A stretch of 64,000 bases of DNA from Branchinecta lynchi (GCA_023053575.1 JAKZAP010000006.1:12099280-12163279); one strand, 5' to 3'; shown: positions 34,751-46,480, counted from the first letter of the stretch. Translations and numbers: made by a program. The notes: a model not told the origin generated them from the sequence alone.

Positions 34751-35107
34751 GAGAAGCTTTGAGATGGGGGGGGGGTCGACATAGAGCAGAGGTACGCTAT
34801 TTTGGACATTAATTGATATCGGGATCCATGTTCGGCCTTGGTCGGAGGTTGGTCGGATTCGCTCGGCAGGGATGGCTGTTTTACCTAGGAGAATGCGACA
34901 AGCTTTGCGATGGGGAGAGGGGTGAGTGGTCGATATAGATTAGAGGTTTGCTACTCTGAACATTATTGGATACCGAGATCCATGTCCAGCCTTAGTCGGG
35001 GGTTGGTCGGATTCATTCAGTAAGGTTTATTGTTTCGCCTAGGAGAATGCGATAAACTGTGGGACGGGGTAGAGGTAGAGCACAGAAGAGGTATGCTGCG
35101 GACATTA
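34751..35107. repeat. Minisatellite, ~150-bp unit, about 2.5 copies
   Basis: Units begin near 34751, 34889 and 35043 with 'GAGAATGCGACAAGCTTTG' or a variant. Each contains 'GGTCGATATAGA', 'ATTGGATACCGAGATCCATG'-like and 'GGTTGGTCGGATTC' segments. The first unit is shorter at its start. It begins about 150 bp downstream of the Ig5 donor site. Confidence 0.75.
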
Positions 35108-36351
35108 TTTTATGATTTTGTTTCATCCTCTACCTTACCACCGTCAACCCGTTAGATGTGACATCGGATTTCTTCGACGAAAAGTGCATACCGGAGTAAC
35201 TTTTTAGCAGAATACGAGATGTAACAAGTCGATTTGGTATAGAATGTCCTCTATTAATCAATTCAACTAAAACGGACATTAGTGACTGGGTCTGAGCATT
35301 TTTTTTCTGCTCATACTAACTAAAATAGCATCAATACCATAAGTCAGGCGCGCTCTCCTCTTCGGTCAATTGATTGGAGAAACTTTACGAGTTGAACGCA
35401 AATACCACAGAGACGTTAGTTACGCCATTCGGAGATCGACTTTGAATAAAGTGTGATAAATATTGTTTGCTTATTCGAAACTGAAAGTACGCTACCCTAC
35501 CAGTTCGTTGACCGCTACGGTTTTTGGCACTGATGTGGAAAATCAATTAGATGAAGTCAACACAATGAGACTATTAATCTTGGGAGTTTTGAACTGAAGG
35601 AAGGTGTGCTTATTCTACACGCACGCTCTAGAAAAAAATCGGGCTGGCCACCTTTAATCTAGAAAGAGTCGCTAGTCAGCAGTCAATAACGGTCAGAAAA
35701 TTAATTAAAGTTTTTATTTTATAGCCGATTTATGGATTTGTTTGGATTTGGACAAGCTTTGAAAACGCGTACTTTATTACAAGCTGGTTAAAATAAAAAG
35801 CAAATTTGTAAGTGGGAAACGCTTCTTCACACCCTTCGGCCTTAAAAGTTGTTTTAGGCCAAGCTGACTGTTTATGATGGTTTTAAAAAAAAATCTTTAC
35901 TCCGATTGCCAATTCCTGGACCAAATTGATCGCTATCACTGTACGTACTCGAATACAGTTGATACACAAGCTTTCCGGTATGCCTAGTTCACGTACTCAA
36001 CATTTACAATCGGAGGCGTGCCATCAGTATAGGTAATAGACGACTTCTTAGCGTGTTGTGGGTTTGATTATGTGAAATCTTTTCACTTTGGACAGCCACT
36101 GCTATCAAAACATCCCAGTGTGAGGCCGGCTTACTTTACCCATAGGTGGGAAAAACGGACTAGCCGCTTCACAGACTTATTAAGGCTATCCATGCCATCG
36201 TTAGTGGGATTTGATGGGATTTTAATTCGAAGGAAATTGAAATTAGGCAATTAAGGCCCGCGTAAAATTTGGGCAGGCAGACATTTTGTCGAGTGTGATA
36301 ATGTAAGCTGTGGGAATTTACTTAAAATTCACTGAACTGGAAGCATTCCAT

Positions 36352-37372
36352 GTCCATTTTTATGGCACTTGCAGCTTCGCTCAAGTGACATATAGGCTAC
36401 CGATAACTTTTCGGTCGGTCGGTCTGTCGGTCCACTGTTCTCGAGTTGGGTACTTCCAGAAGTTCTAGGACGATGAAAAGTGGCAGGCGTGTCATGGACC
36501 CGACGAACTAACTTGGAAATAGTCACTTCTCGGATCCGACCACCGTGGGGGGAGTGGAGAGAGGGTAATCCCAAATCTTGAGATATGTATAACTTTGGAA
36601 CGCGTGATCGGATCTTAAGGAAAGTTGATATTTTCGGATGTTCCATTTTACGTCCGAACCGGATCCGATGAATGTGTGGGGGGGGGGGGGTCGGAGGGGG
36701 GAACCGGAAATCTTGAGACACGCTTATAGTGGAGTGATTGGGATGAAACTTCGTGGGAAGAACAAGCACAAGCCCTAGATACCTCAGTGAGGGAATCGGA
36801 CCAGATTTGGCCACTGTGGGGGGGGGGGGGGGGGTCCGGAATTGGGGTGATCGCGAGTTAAGGTACTTCCAGATGTGCAAGGACAATGGAACTATGTTTG
36901 AACATTAGATACTTGACAAGATCGGCTTATAAATAGTCAGTTCTCCGATCCGACGATCGTAGGGGGAGTGCAGGAAAGGGGAATCCTGAATCTTGACTTA
37001 CGTGTAACTTTCGAACGGGTGATAGGATCTTAATGAAACTTGATATTTGGGAAGACCTCATGTGTCAAATATTGCAGTTCAAGTCCGGACCGGATCTGTT
37101 GACTGTGGGGGTGGGGGTGGAGTGGGGAACCGGAAATCTTGAAACACGCTTATTTGGGATGAAACTTGGTGGGCAGAACAAGCACAATCCCTAGAAACCT
37201 CAGTAAAGGCATCGGACCCCACTGTGGGGGGGGGGAGGGGTTAGAATGGGTGTCATAAATTCCGGTGATCGCGAGTTAAGGTACTTCCAGATGTGCTAGG
37301 ACGAGACAACTTGACAACTTGACAAGATTGACTTAGAAATTGTCATTTCCTAGATCGTACTATTCCTCGAAA
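36352..37372. repeat. Complex poly-G-punctuated repeat, copy 1
   Basis: Begins with 'TTTTTATGGCACTTGC' and 'CGGTCGGTCTGTCGGTCC'. It is then built from recurring units of 'GATGAAACTTGGTGGGCAG', 'GGGTGATAGGATCTTAATG' and 'GGACCGGATC', separated by long runs of G. The element at 42091-43785 has the same composition. The 185-codon minus frame (36329-36886) comes from this low-complexity sequence and is not accepted as a gene. Confidence 0.7.
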
Positions 37373-39358
37373 TACTCATCTTAACCACAAATTACAAAAA
37401 AAAACTTTAAGCTAAAAGTACATTTTCGTGATCCCCATGAGCCCATGGTCATTTTTGCCTCACAGGTTTTGCTTGCTAGCACTTTTAAAGTGCAGATCTT
37501 AACCGAAAAGTTATAAAAATACCTTTTACCAAACGATATATATTCATGATCCCAAGGGTCCATGATCATTTTTGACCCAAGGGTTTTGCTTACAAGTGAA
37601 TCCCTTAAAGCACAATGGACACTTCTAATGCTTTACTTTGTATTAAATGCTTCACAAATAAACATTTACGACTTCCTTTCGAAGGCGCTACGAAAATCGG
37701 CCGTTTTCTTGCAATCCCTTGTCTTGATCTCTCTGTCATTTCGGCGATCCAAATCTTCGGAGCTGGGATATCGTGGCAGGAAATTCAAAACTCCCAGCAA
37801 TGCTTGATAGAAAAGGATATATTTGAGATGTCACCAAAGTCAAGCCGCAGATGCAGTTTACCTGATTGTTCTAGTGTTTCATCAGAAGTTCCATGGCTTA
37901 AAGTGCCTATTAAAAGTTTTTCTTTGTGGAATAGTGTTCTGAAGCTTGATTAGCTTGCTTTATAAAATGTACCAGAATATGCGAGAAGCTTATAAAAAAT
38001 AACATAGCTACAAAAATCATTCAAAAACAAATAACCAATTCAAATCTGAATTATACAAGCTGATTTATGCATAAAATAAAGTTCTACTAAGTATTATAAG
38101 AAACATCACTTTTATCTTTGTCCAAGCTAGTAAATTGAGCATGTACTGGCCCAAAAAATTACGCTTTGAAATATCACTGAGAGGAAACTGTTGAAAAAGC
38201 TGCTGATCTAGGGGGTAAGCATTGTTCCTAGGTTGTTACAGAGTGGGATTGGGGTAGTTTGATGTGCCCATTGAACTTTAAAGAAAGTTATTTGTCTGAC
38301 TTCTACCTTTTGGCCTGAGCTGCACAGTTGATTGATTGACCACAGTTGATTGATTACCCATTATCAATTTACTAATCTCATTAATGCTGCGAACTCGCAA
38401 GTTTCGAATTGGTTTGGCTGGGTTTTCTGCAGCTAGTTTCGAAGCTAATAGCTTTAATCCTTTGACTCATTTTTCATGTTACAGTAACCTTTTGAATGCT
38501 TTTTATTGCTTTTGCATTTTAATAAATTTGATTCATTTATAAACACAATTGTTGATTTGACAAAAGCAAAGGAGAAAATTGGTAGGAAAAAGTCAAACTA
38601 CCAAGTTATAAACTGCTATGAACGAGCTTGTCAAGGAGGTTTTTTTGAAAACGTGGGATCAGAGCGCCATATCGCTCTGCCGTATAATCACTGCCATATA
38701 AATAATAGGCCACAGAAAAAATGTTTTGGCTGAGACAGGTGTTAAGTGGGAACCATGTAGACCCATGAAAAATCGAAAATTTCGGGGTTGGAACTTGAGA
38801 AAAAAAAAGATTATCAACCAGAACACTATGATCTTCTCATGAATCAGCTTTCTTTGGGTTGAGCCCTTCGCCTCGATTAAAAAGGAGGTGCGGCGTCACG
38901 GATTTTCCTTTATGGTTTTATGAAGCGTCGAAAATCACAACTCATAATGTTTGGGTTGTTGTCGAAAAAAGGAATGACGAATCGACAAAGGTAAAAAGAA
39001 GAAATGATGTATTGTTCGTGTTGCTCGCCAAATCATTAAGAACGAGGAGACGATTAAGGCAATAGTAAGCAAACGCAAGGGGTGGCGATTTTTAGTTGTC
39101 CGTAAGTTATGATATATACAGGGGAGTTTAATATAGGAAATGCACGACAAGGCAAAGACTAAATCTACCCAGCTGCTAGAATTTTCTGTGGTCCAATCTT
39201 TACTGTGCTCGGAAAATCGGTTTAAATAAATTGGTCTTTGGCCATTATTGGCAAAGTAACATTTATTTAAATAAGGAAACGAGGAATGTCTGCAGCTTTA
39301 TTTTTTTTTAGCTGTGGAACAAAATTGTCATGTATTTCAGCTTCAGTTTTATTTCCAG

Positions 39359-39652
39359 ACTTGAGGCCAACCGACGCAGGTACTTACCTCTGCCTAGCAC
39401 GAAATAGCGGTGGAGAAACGGTGTGGACCTCAACGCTAGCAGTCGAGTCTCCGACGAACCCGAACGTCGTTTTCTACCGAAGCACGAACGACCCCCTCGC
39501 CCTCCCTGGCTCCCCGTCGCAGCCCCGATTGCTAAGCAGAGGAGCATCATCGCTCACAGTCACCTGGAGAAGCGGGGGGAGGATGGGAGCCTCCCCCCTC
39601 CTTGGCTATATGCTGGAGGTGCTGAGCACGGAGGGATCAGCAGAGCATAGAG
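39359..39652 (+). CDS. robo: Robo exon: end of Ig5 and start of FN type III domain 1
   Basis: Encodes residues 341-437 after split Asp340, phase 1 in and out. The acceptor at 39358 was chosen because the preceding exon ends in phase 1 and 'RIE' must join 'DLRPTDAGTYLC' (Cys351, partner of Cys306). The donor is AGAG|GTAAGT. The Ig5 end 'NSGGETVWTSTLAVESP' matches the family's 'SGEATWSA' segment. A proline-rich linker leads into FN1 strands A-C: 'PSQPRLLSRGASSLTVTW' and 'SPLLGYMLEV' with the conserved Trp and Tyr. This is the most GC-rich exon of the gene in this window. Confidence 0.94.
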
Positions 39653-40273
39653 GTAAGTCCGACTCAACTGCGAAAGTTTGCGGAAAGGAAGAGCTTATTA
39701 ACTTTTTTATTTTGGCGCTTGCTGCGAGAACGCTGCAGTAATTATGGACGTTTGGCTGCCCTAGAACGCCTATTTATTTTTGTGTACTAAATGCAAAGCG
39801 TTTTAATCCGTTTTTTTTTTTTAATTCTATTTTCGGCTCTGACAGAACCAGACTAATCCCCTTAAAAGCCAGCTTCCGTCTAAGCTAAAGATAGCGAAAG
39901 CTGTAAAGCTCCACATAATTTCGAATTGAGCTGAATAGGCTGTAACTTTACAATTTTCGTAAAACAGAATAAGAAAAAATATCAGAGTAGTCTGAAATAT
40001 GGTGTAATTAATCACCCAGCAACGGGTTTTTGTCAATGGACCTAGTGTCTCCGGCTTGACCCTATATTTATTATGATTTTATACAGAATTATAATTAATC
40101 AAACCTTGAACCTTGAATCTTGTCGTCTAGATTTCTTTAAAGTGTCTATGACAGTAACAGCGTTTAAGTGCTGCCCAACTTTCATCGAAGCAGAGTTTTC
40201 TTTCGAGTTTACCATCAGCCGCGGAAACAGCTAGGTTTTACTTACCTCAAATGTCTTTTTTCGAGTTTACCAC

Positions 40274-40392
40274 ATTTTATTAGAGCTATATTTCGGCCTT
40301 TCTTGGCAAGGGTCCTCTTCAGGCTCAAGCTGAAAATTAGAGACAGAAGAGGACCCTTGCCAAGAAGGGCCGAAATATAGCTCTAATAAAAT
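40274..40392. repeat. Near-perfect hairpin, 47-bp arms
   Basis: Left arm 40274-40320 (begins ATTTTATTAGAGCTATATTT) and right arm 40346-40392 pair at 46 of 47 positions around a 25-base loop. The family core 'GAAGAGGACCCTTGCCAAGA' recurs as single or decayed arms elsewhere in the window. It is likely a foldback transposon or a nucleated inverted duplication. Confidence 0.9.
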
Positions 40393-41213
40393 GTAGCTGA
40401 CTTATCCGTTTTGCACCGCCAAATTGATTCGCAGTCAGCTTGGGCCGAAGGATTATCTATAACTAAGGTAGTCCAAGTTTAGTGTTAAAGAAGCCTACCT
40501 CTACTATTATGTAAAGGGTAAAGTACGGCTGTGACGTAATTTCCGCCATTTTGACCATCCCTTGAGCAGATGCCGCCCTCCTGGTGAGAAAGTTTAGTCA
40601 CCCCGTTATCGGTACCGAATCTTTTTATCGTCACGGGAAAGTCCATATGAGTACATCGGAGCTGAAGCGAAACATTGTACCGCATAACCAGCGTTAATTC
40701 TTTTTCATCACCGCAATTTCCCATTACAAGAACCTTTTTTGTCACGCTCTATTGTTTTGGTCCTGGTCGCTGAGCGAGTTTTGCATCTGCGCTGAAAACT
40801 ATTAGAGAATCTATAATTAATGCCGCAAAAATGGGCTGAGGAACGTCACTTGGCCTATCATTAATTTAGTCATGCTATTAATTTTTTAGGAGCCTCTTTT
40901 GTTCTGCTACGATACTCCGCTGTAGCAGTAACTTAAGGGCGAATAGCGATAATTTGTTTACTGTATGAGTTCCGGACAAAAATTCTTCTTTGTTACCCTC
41001 AGAACTGACTGTATAATTCTTAACTACCTTAAAAGCATATAGACGGCCCTAGTTGTATTTTCCAGCTAGTTTGTAGACGCCTAGAATTTAGTTTGTAACC
41101 TTTAAACAAAGAAGCTTTTAGCTTGAGTTATGGAGTGCGTCATTATCATAAAAAAGGTTTCATTTGCAAATTCATACTGACATGACGCGACTTGTGTGAC
41201 GAATCAGTCGAGA

Positions 41214-41572
41214 TAGTGTTGGGCGTATATTTGTATCTTTCGAAATATCGGTATATCGTTTCAGTATTCGATAGTTGATATATGGATAATCGATATTTTG
41301 GTACCATGTTTCGCTATAGCATACGGCTCGTTACACCAAAATTTAAGAGCGAAATTGTCGTAAAAAAGCATCTTGCATCAGCTCGAACTTCGAATAAGTA
41401 AGAACTAAATTACGAAGAACATATTCCTTTAGTTTCGGACAGATAAATGTGACTTAAGTTTTACAATAATTAGAAAATGAACAAATTTCGATACGGATGT
41501 TCACATTTCGATATTCAGTATCGATATTTGGTCCGATATATCGTTATCGGTATCGAATATCGCCCAACACTA
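41214..41572. mobile_element. hAT-like MITE with TAGTGTTGGGCG ends
   Basis: Left end TAGTGTTGGGCGTATAT and right end ATATCGCCCAACACTA are inverted. Both subterminal regions are crowded with 'ATATCG'/'CGATAT'. Similar AGTGTTGGGCGATA ends are known in hAT-type nonautonomous elements of animals. The 8-bp duplication is not intact (flanks AGTCGAGA and GTGCGAGT). Confidence 0.6.
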
Positions 41573-42090
41573 GTGCGAGTTCGGACATGTGTAAAGCCAC
41601 ATCCAGATTTACCGGAGATTTCAGAGAACAGACAGAAGCTTTGCTGCAAAGAAGATTTACGGGTTCTGGAATGGTTCTTAGGTTTCGTGAAGGTGTTGTT
41701 CACGGTTTGTGGGTTTGATTGAGGTTGTGGTTCAGGTTCTCAGGTTGAGGTTCTATAATATGTCACCTCTGAAAGATTTCACGAGAAAGTGATTTGTCTT
41801 GATAACTCTGCTTTGTCCCTGTGACATCGTCATTGATTTTGTGCCTTTGACTAAATAAATCTGTTAGTTTCAGTGCCCTTGTCGAAGCCTCCTCCCTATT
41901 ACAGAACCTCTGTTCTCTAAGAATTCCCGAAGTATTTCTCAGTGGCAAAGCTGACTTTTGTAAGACCTCAGAGGCTTCTTCTAGGGCTTCTTCAAGGCGG
42001 TGACATCTAACGTTAAATTTTCCATTTTCTTAAAAAAAAACGAAATTACGACCCTAAGTAATATTTCCGTAACCTGATACGTCATGACAC

Positions 42091-43785
42091 CTTCCATTTT
42101 TATGGCACTTGAGCTTACTCAAGTGCCATATAGCGATTGTAATTTCTGTCCGTCTGTCGGTCTGTCGGTCCCGGTTTTGCTAGTTCGGGCACTTCCAGAT
42201 AAGCTAGGACGATGAAACTTGGCAGGCATATCAGGGACCAGACCAGCTCAACTTAAAATTAATCATTTCTTCAATCCGACTTTCCCCGGATCCGGGAGTC
42301 CGGAAACTATAAAGCAAAAGTGGAGCGAAAAGTAGCAAAAAAAAGCGCTGCGCGACTGCGGGAGCGAACCAGGAACCTCTGAGTTATAAGTCCAACGCTC
42401 TACCACCTGAGCCACGGGTCCATGTATGAGAGAGCGAATGCGGGAGTAAAATCAAAGTGGATAATCTAAACAAATTACATTGTTAGGATAATGGAACTTG
42501 TCAGGAATATTGGATGTATTAGGGAGCGTATGCGGGAGTATATATTGTTAAAAGATTGACGACCTGATTAACCTGGACATAGTCAAGAAACATAAATAAT
42601 AGTTTGGGCACTTCCACGCAAGCTAGGACGATGAAACTTCGCAGGCATATCAGGGACCCGACCAGACTAAGTTGGAAATAGTCACTTGCCCGATCCGACC
42701 ATCGTGGGGGAGGGGGCGGAATCCGGAAAATAGGGACATTCATCACTTTCGAACGGGTGATCGGATCTTAATGAAACTTGATATCTGGAAAGATCTCGTG
42801 TCTCAGATGTCTCATTTCGAGTCCGGACCGGATCCGATGAATCTTGGGGGTGGGTCTTGAGGGGAGTGGAGGGACGGGGAATCCGGAAAAATTTGGAAAA
42901 TATAATATTTTCAGCTTACGAATGGGTCGTCGGATCTTAACGAAACTTGATATATGGAAGGACCTCATGTCTCAGACGCCGGTGACATTGGGGGGAGTTG
43001 GAAGGGGAAACCGGAAATCTTGAAAAACGCTCAGAGTGGAGAGATCCGGATGAAACTTGGCAGAAAGAACAAGCACAAGTCCTAGATACCTGACTGACAT
43101 AACCGGAACGGATCCGCTCACTTTGGGGGAGTTGGGGGGGGGGGGAGTCCTAATTTCTAGTGATCCGGCGAGTTCGATGCTTCCTGATGTGCCAGGACAA
43201 TGAAAATTGGCAAGCATGCCAAGGACCCGACCAGATTAAATAGGAAATAGTCACTTCCCCGATCCGACCATCTGGGGGGGGGGGGGGGGTGGAGGGACGG
43301 GGAAGCCAAAATTGAGGTATTTTTAACTTGCGAACGGTTGGTCGGATCTTGATGAAAGTTGATATTTAGCATGACCTCGTGTCTCAGACGTCCCACTTTA
43401 AATCCGGACCGGATCCGATGTCACTGGGGGGGGGGGGGGGCTGGTGGAGGGAACCAGAAATCTTGACAAACGCTTAGAGTGCAGCGATCGGGATGGAACT
43501 TATTCGACCACGGTAGGTGGAGATAGAGTGAGTACCGGAAATCGTGTAGCACGTCTAGGGATCAAACAAATGGATTTATTGGGATGAAAGTTTGAACAGT
43601 CATGTGCATTTGCTGCAGACAATCGAGACGATGCCGGAACTGCACAGAAATGAGTGAAACTAAATATCCTATTTCTATTTCCGAACCGCATTTTTGGATG
43701 GCGGGTGTATTTTGTGAGGTTCTCATCTACTTTCTTGTACAGCCTGCTCGTACAAGTGCCATATGAGCTCGTAGCTCTTGTTTTT
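42091..43785. repeat. Complex poly-G-punctuated repeat, copy 2
   Basis: Opens with 'TTTTTATGGCACTTGAGC' and 'CTCAAGTGCCATATAGCG'; a matching 'CAAGTGCCATATGAGCTC' stands near 43755. Inside, units of 'GATGAAACTTGGCAGGC', 'GGTGATCGGATCTTAATG' and 'GGACCGGATCCGATG' recur about every 150-200 bp, with G runs between. A tRNA-like segment interrupts it at 42300-42425. Confidence 0.7.
42300..42425 (-). repeat. tRNA-derived SINE-like segment / tRNA pseudogene
   Basis: On the minus strand it reads 'TGGCTCAGGTGGTAGAGC' (A-box-like D arm) and 'GGTTCGCTCCC' (B-box-like). Between them lies a loop CTTATAA whose centre would be anticodon TAT. The anticodon, T and acceptor stems do not pair properly, so it is not a functional tRNA. 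A T-rich and 'CCGGATCCGGG' tail follows. Best read as the head of a tRNA-derived SINE inserted into the repeat. Confidence 0.5.
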
Positions 43786-44033
43786 TCAGTGCAGACACCG
43801 GAGAGAACCGAACCATAATGCGTGGTTACAAGTACTAAGGCAATGTGTTCTTTAGGAAGCAATTTGTTGCAATTACCACACTACATGATTTATGCCCCGT
43901 AATATTTTGCATTTCTGAGCAGAAGCCAAATGAACTAATGGTATTTGATTGAGAAGAATCGGTGCTGGCTAAAGGTAGCTATAATTGAAACGTCTCAGGT
44001 GTTTAACCCCTGTGCCACCAAGTTCGAAAGAAT

Positions 44034-45090
44034 AACAAGACCAAAGGTTTCGATGGGATCCCAAAAATTCAATATTTGATCCAGACAATTGGGTCTTGTC
44101 TTCGCCAGATCCAGTCTTCGCCAGTCTCCTTGAACATTTTTACAGATTAAGGCCAAATAGCTAATCACCTGAGAAAACCAAGTTCAGATATGGAGTCAGC
44201 ATGTGTGTTTACCCCTATAAGTCATATTTGTTTTGAAGTACTTGTCCAGCGAAAAAAGAAAGCTCAAAAATGAACTCAGCGTATCTTCTTTGCCCAATAT
44301 CGAACATCTAATCAAATTCAAATGAAAATATTATCTTATAACAAATTTTCCGGCTCCAGCCGGATTCCGGTTCATACACGGATTCAGCATCTCCTCTTAC
44401 CCCTAAATCGGATATCTAATCAACTACAAACAAAACTTTAACTTTTAATAGTTTTCCGGTTCCGGCCAGTTTCCGGGCGAACTAGTTGTCTGGGTAGAAA
44501 CTTGTTTTCACAGAACAGTGCAGCATGTTTTCCTACCCCTAAATTCAACAACTAATCAACTCCAAATAAAACTTTTACTTTTAACAAACTTTCCGGTTTT
44601 GGCCGGATTCCGGGCGAACTACGTATCCGGCAAGAAAATGGTCTTCACCTTCGAGTTCAGCATATTTTCCTACCCCTAAATCGAACATCTATCAACTTCA
44701 GATACAACTTTTACTTTTGACAGACTTTCCGGTTTTGACCGGATTCAGGGCGAACGACTTGTCCGATGACAAAATGGTTTTCATCATCGTGTTAAGCATG
44801 TCGTCTTACCCCATAATCGACTATCACATTACCTTTTTAAAAGTATTTCATTTGCCCCAAAATTTAAACCCCCTCCCCCACCCCTAAATGTAGGGCTACA
44901 GAACCCATCTACAAACTTGACCTTAAATTTCGTTCAGTCTCGTCAAAATAGATATGGCTTATAGAGATATATCTGAACTTGGTTTTTCTAATGATTAGCC
45001 TGGCTAAGACTGGATCTGGCAAAGACAAGGCCCAGTTGTCTGGATCAAATATGAGATTCTTGGGATCCCATCGAAACCTTAGGTCTTGTT
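44034..45090. mobile_element. Tandem-repeat element with ~100-bp inverted ends, copy 1
   Basis: The left end 'AACAAGACCAAAGGTTTCG' with 'ATGGGATCCCAA' is mirrored at the right by 'TTGGGATCCCATCGAAACC' and 'GGTCTTGTT'. The inverted similarity includes 'GATCCAGACAATTGGG' and 'TTCGCCAGATCCAGTCTT'. The interior is tandem units beginning TTTCCGG at 44347, 44453, 44590 and 44726 (period ~136 bp, first unit short). It is non-coding, and the flanks are ambiguous. Confidence 0.75.
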
Positions 45091-45355
45091 TGTTATAGAT
45101 TTGTCTGTTGTCGCGTGTTTTTTTTTTATGTTTGCGAGTGGCCCTAGTTGGTCCTTAGTTAAAAATAAATAAATAAAAATACCTGTTTACTAAGACTTGC
45201 TCTAAATGTACATGCAAGGGAGACGTGGAGGGAAAACTTCGTAGGGCTAAAGCTAGACTTTAAGGGCCTGCAGAACTAGTAGGCCATTTTCCCAGCGTTT
45301 ATGCAGAATCATTTTTGCAAACATAAGCCCAAGTTAAATTTATTCGTCATTGTCA

Positions 45356-45982
45356 CTATGCCATCAGTATGTTTTCTATTGCCTCTTGTGCATAACTTAT
45401 CTTAGTCACAAGTCTAAATGACTTACCACTTTTGGTGATAATAAATAAATAAACAACCCTATTCAGGTCGTGCAGAATTTGGATCTGCGAACTTTGGACT
45501 GTCAGAAGAGAAAGATGGGCTCTTTGCAAATAAGACTTGAATGCGTTCGGACGAGCTGTGTAAATTATCGGCAATTTAACGTCGTTCGGGACCAAAACAG
45601 GAAGTCTCACTTGTTGAGGCTCGAGCGAACAAAAACAATACCTCCTCAGAATCAGAACTGGCAAGACGGGAGATTTCCTGTCGGCAGACCCCTTCAACCA
45701 GACCACGCGTTTGCACCCATACGTCAACTCGTCGCCTAAACACTTCAACACGCTAATAGGCCGTCTTCCGGCGCCCAGGTCACCCCAAGACATCAGACAG
45801 ACCGTAGACAGTAGTGGGGTTGCTACGTCGTCTGGAAGAAAGGCCATCCAAGCGGTTGCCGATGTTGAAATCCATGAGATGCTTTTCTGTGAACAAGTGG
45901 GAGGGAAGAAAAAGTTACAGTTTGGATTCCGTTGGCAATAATGCAAATTACTCGTGCTGAGGAATATCGGGACTGCCGCCAA
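45356..45982 (-). CDS. Unrecognised open reading frame, doubtful
   Basis: A 208-codon minus-strand frame, the longest in the window. No signal peptide, domain, repeat or catalytic motif is recognisable, and overlapping + strand frames of 76-89 codons exist in the same segment. It lies wholly inside a Robo intron, next to repeat copies. It could be a decayed transposon or retrogene fragment or a chance frame in GC-richer sequence. I do not assign a function. Confidence 0.15.
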   Translation of the reverse strand: MAAVPIFLSTSNLHYCQRNPNCNFFFPPTCSQKSISWISTSATAWMAFLPDDVATPLLSTVCLMSWGDLGAGRRPISVLKCLGDELTYGCKRVVWLKGSADRKSPVLPVLILRRYCFCSLEPQQVRLPVLVPNDVKLPIIYTARPNAFKSYLQRAHLSLLTVQSSQIQILHDLNRVVYLFIITKSGKSFRLVTKISYAQEAIENILMA

Positions 45983-46272
45983 TGCATAAAAAAGGTTAAG
46001 CTTAAGCGGAGGACCTCATTCGCGTATCCACGTAGACCTGCTCAATTCTAAAGCCTGCAGGTTCTGTTTGACAAGCTTTGCCACTCGCCGCCCTCGCTTT
46101 TGGACCTGCCGTAGGACCTAAGTAGCCTACTGATCCCACTGTATTGATCTTATCGACTGGCATAGGCTGTGTTCTGGGTTTTACACAGATAATATTTCAA
46201 CAGCGACGCACAGTCTTGTATGAGCCGAGGTTATAGCGGTTTTGCTGCCGGTGCAGTCCCAGTCGGAATACT

Positions 46273-46480
46273 CTTGTTGACTATCTCTCCTTGCCGATAC
46301 AAAATCTCCGGCCTCTCCGGGTACCTAGCGGAAGAAAGGAAGAAGTGGTGTCACAGCTGCTCCCAAAGATTGCCTTGATTGCTTTACACAGGATTTGAGT
46401 CTGAGTCGTTACGCAGACGCTTACTCCTTCTTCCTGAGGATCAGTGGCGTGTTTTGGACTTAGTCATATAGAGTATAGAA
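46273..46480 (+). repeat. GTACCTAGCGG dispersed repeat, copy 4
   Basis: Extends from 'GACTATCTCTCCTTGCCGAT' through 'GGGTACCTAGCGGAAG' to 'GTGTTTTGGACTTAGTCATA', matching the minus-strand copy at 7595 over about 200 bp. The frame readable at 7595 ('LSGYLAEE') is kept here until a deletion breaks it. Confidence 0.7.

Larger units (their letters stand above)
34598..39358. other. Intron splitting Ig5 (4.8 kb)
   Basis: Phase-1 GT..AG intron. It contains a minisatellite (34751-35107) and one copy of the poly-G-punctuated complex repeat (36352-37372). Nothing recognisable was seen in 35110-36340 or 37380-39350. The acceptor is TTTATTTCCAG; two nearby CAGs at 39340 and 39346 would shift the frame or add residues and are not favoured. 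Confidence 0.8.

Noticed and set aside
36329..36886. 185-codon minus-strand frame rich in proline
   Set aside because: The proline runs are the complement of the G tracts in the complex repeat. Similar frames appear in the second copy (42768-43396), so it is a shadow of repeat sequence.
39341..39358. Alternative acceptors at CAG 39340 and 39346 before the Ig5/FN1 exon
   Set aside because: The phase-1 junction with GAA G| requires AC TTG AGG, giving RIE-DLRPTDAG, the expected Ig5 sequence. The others add codons of intron-like sequence or break the frame.
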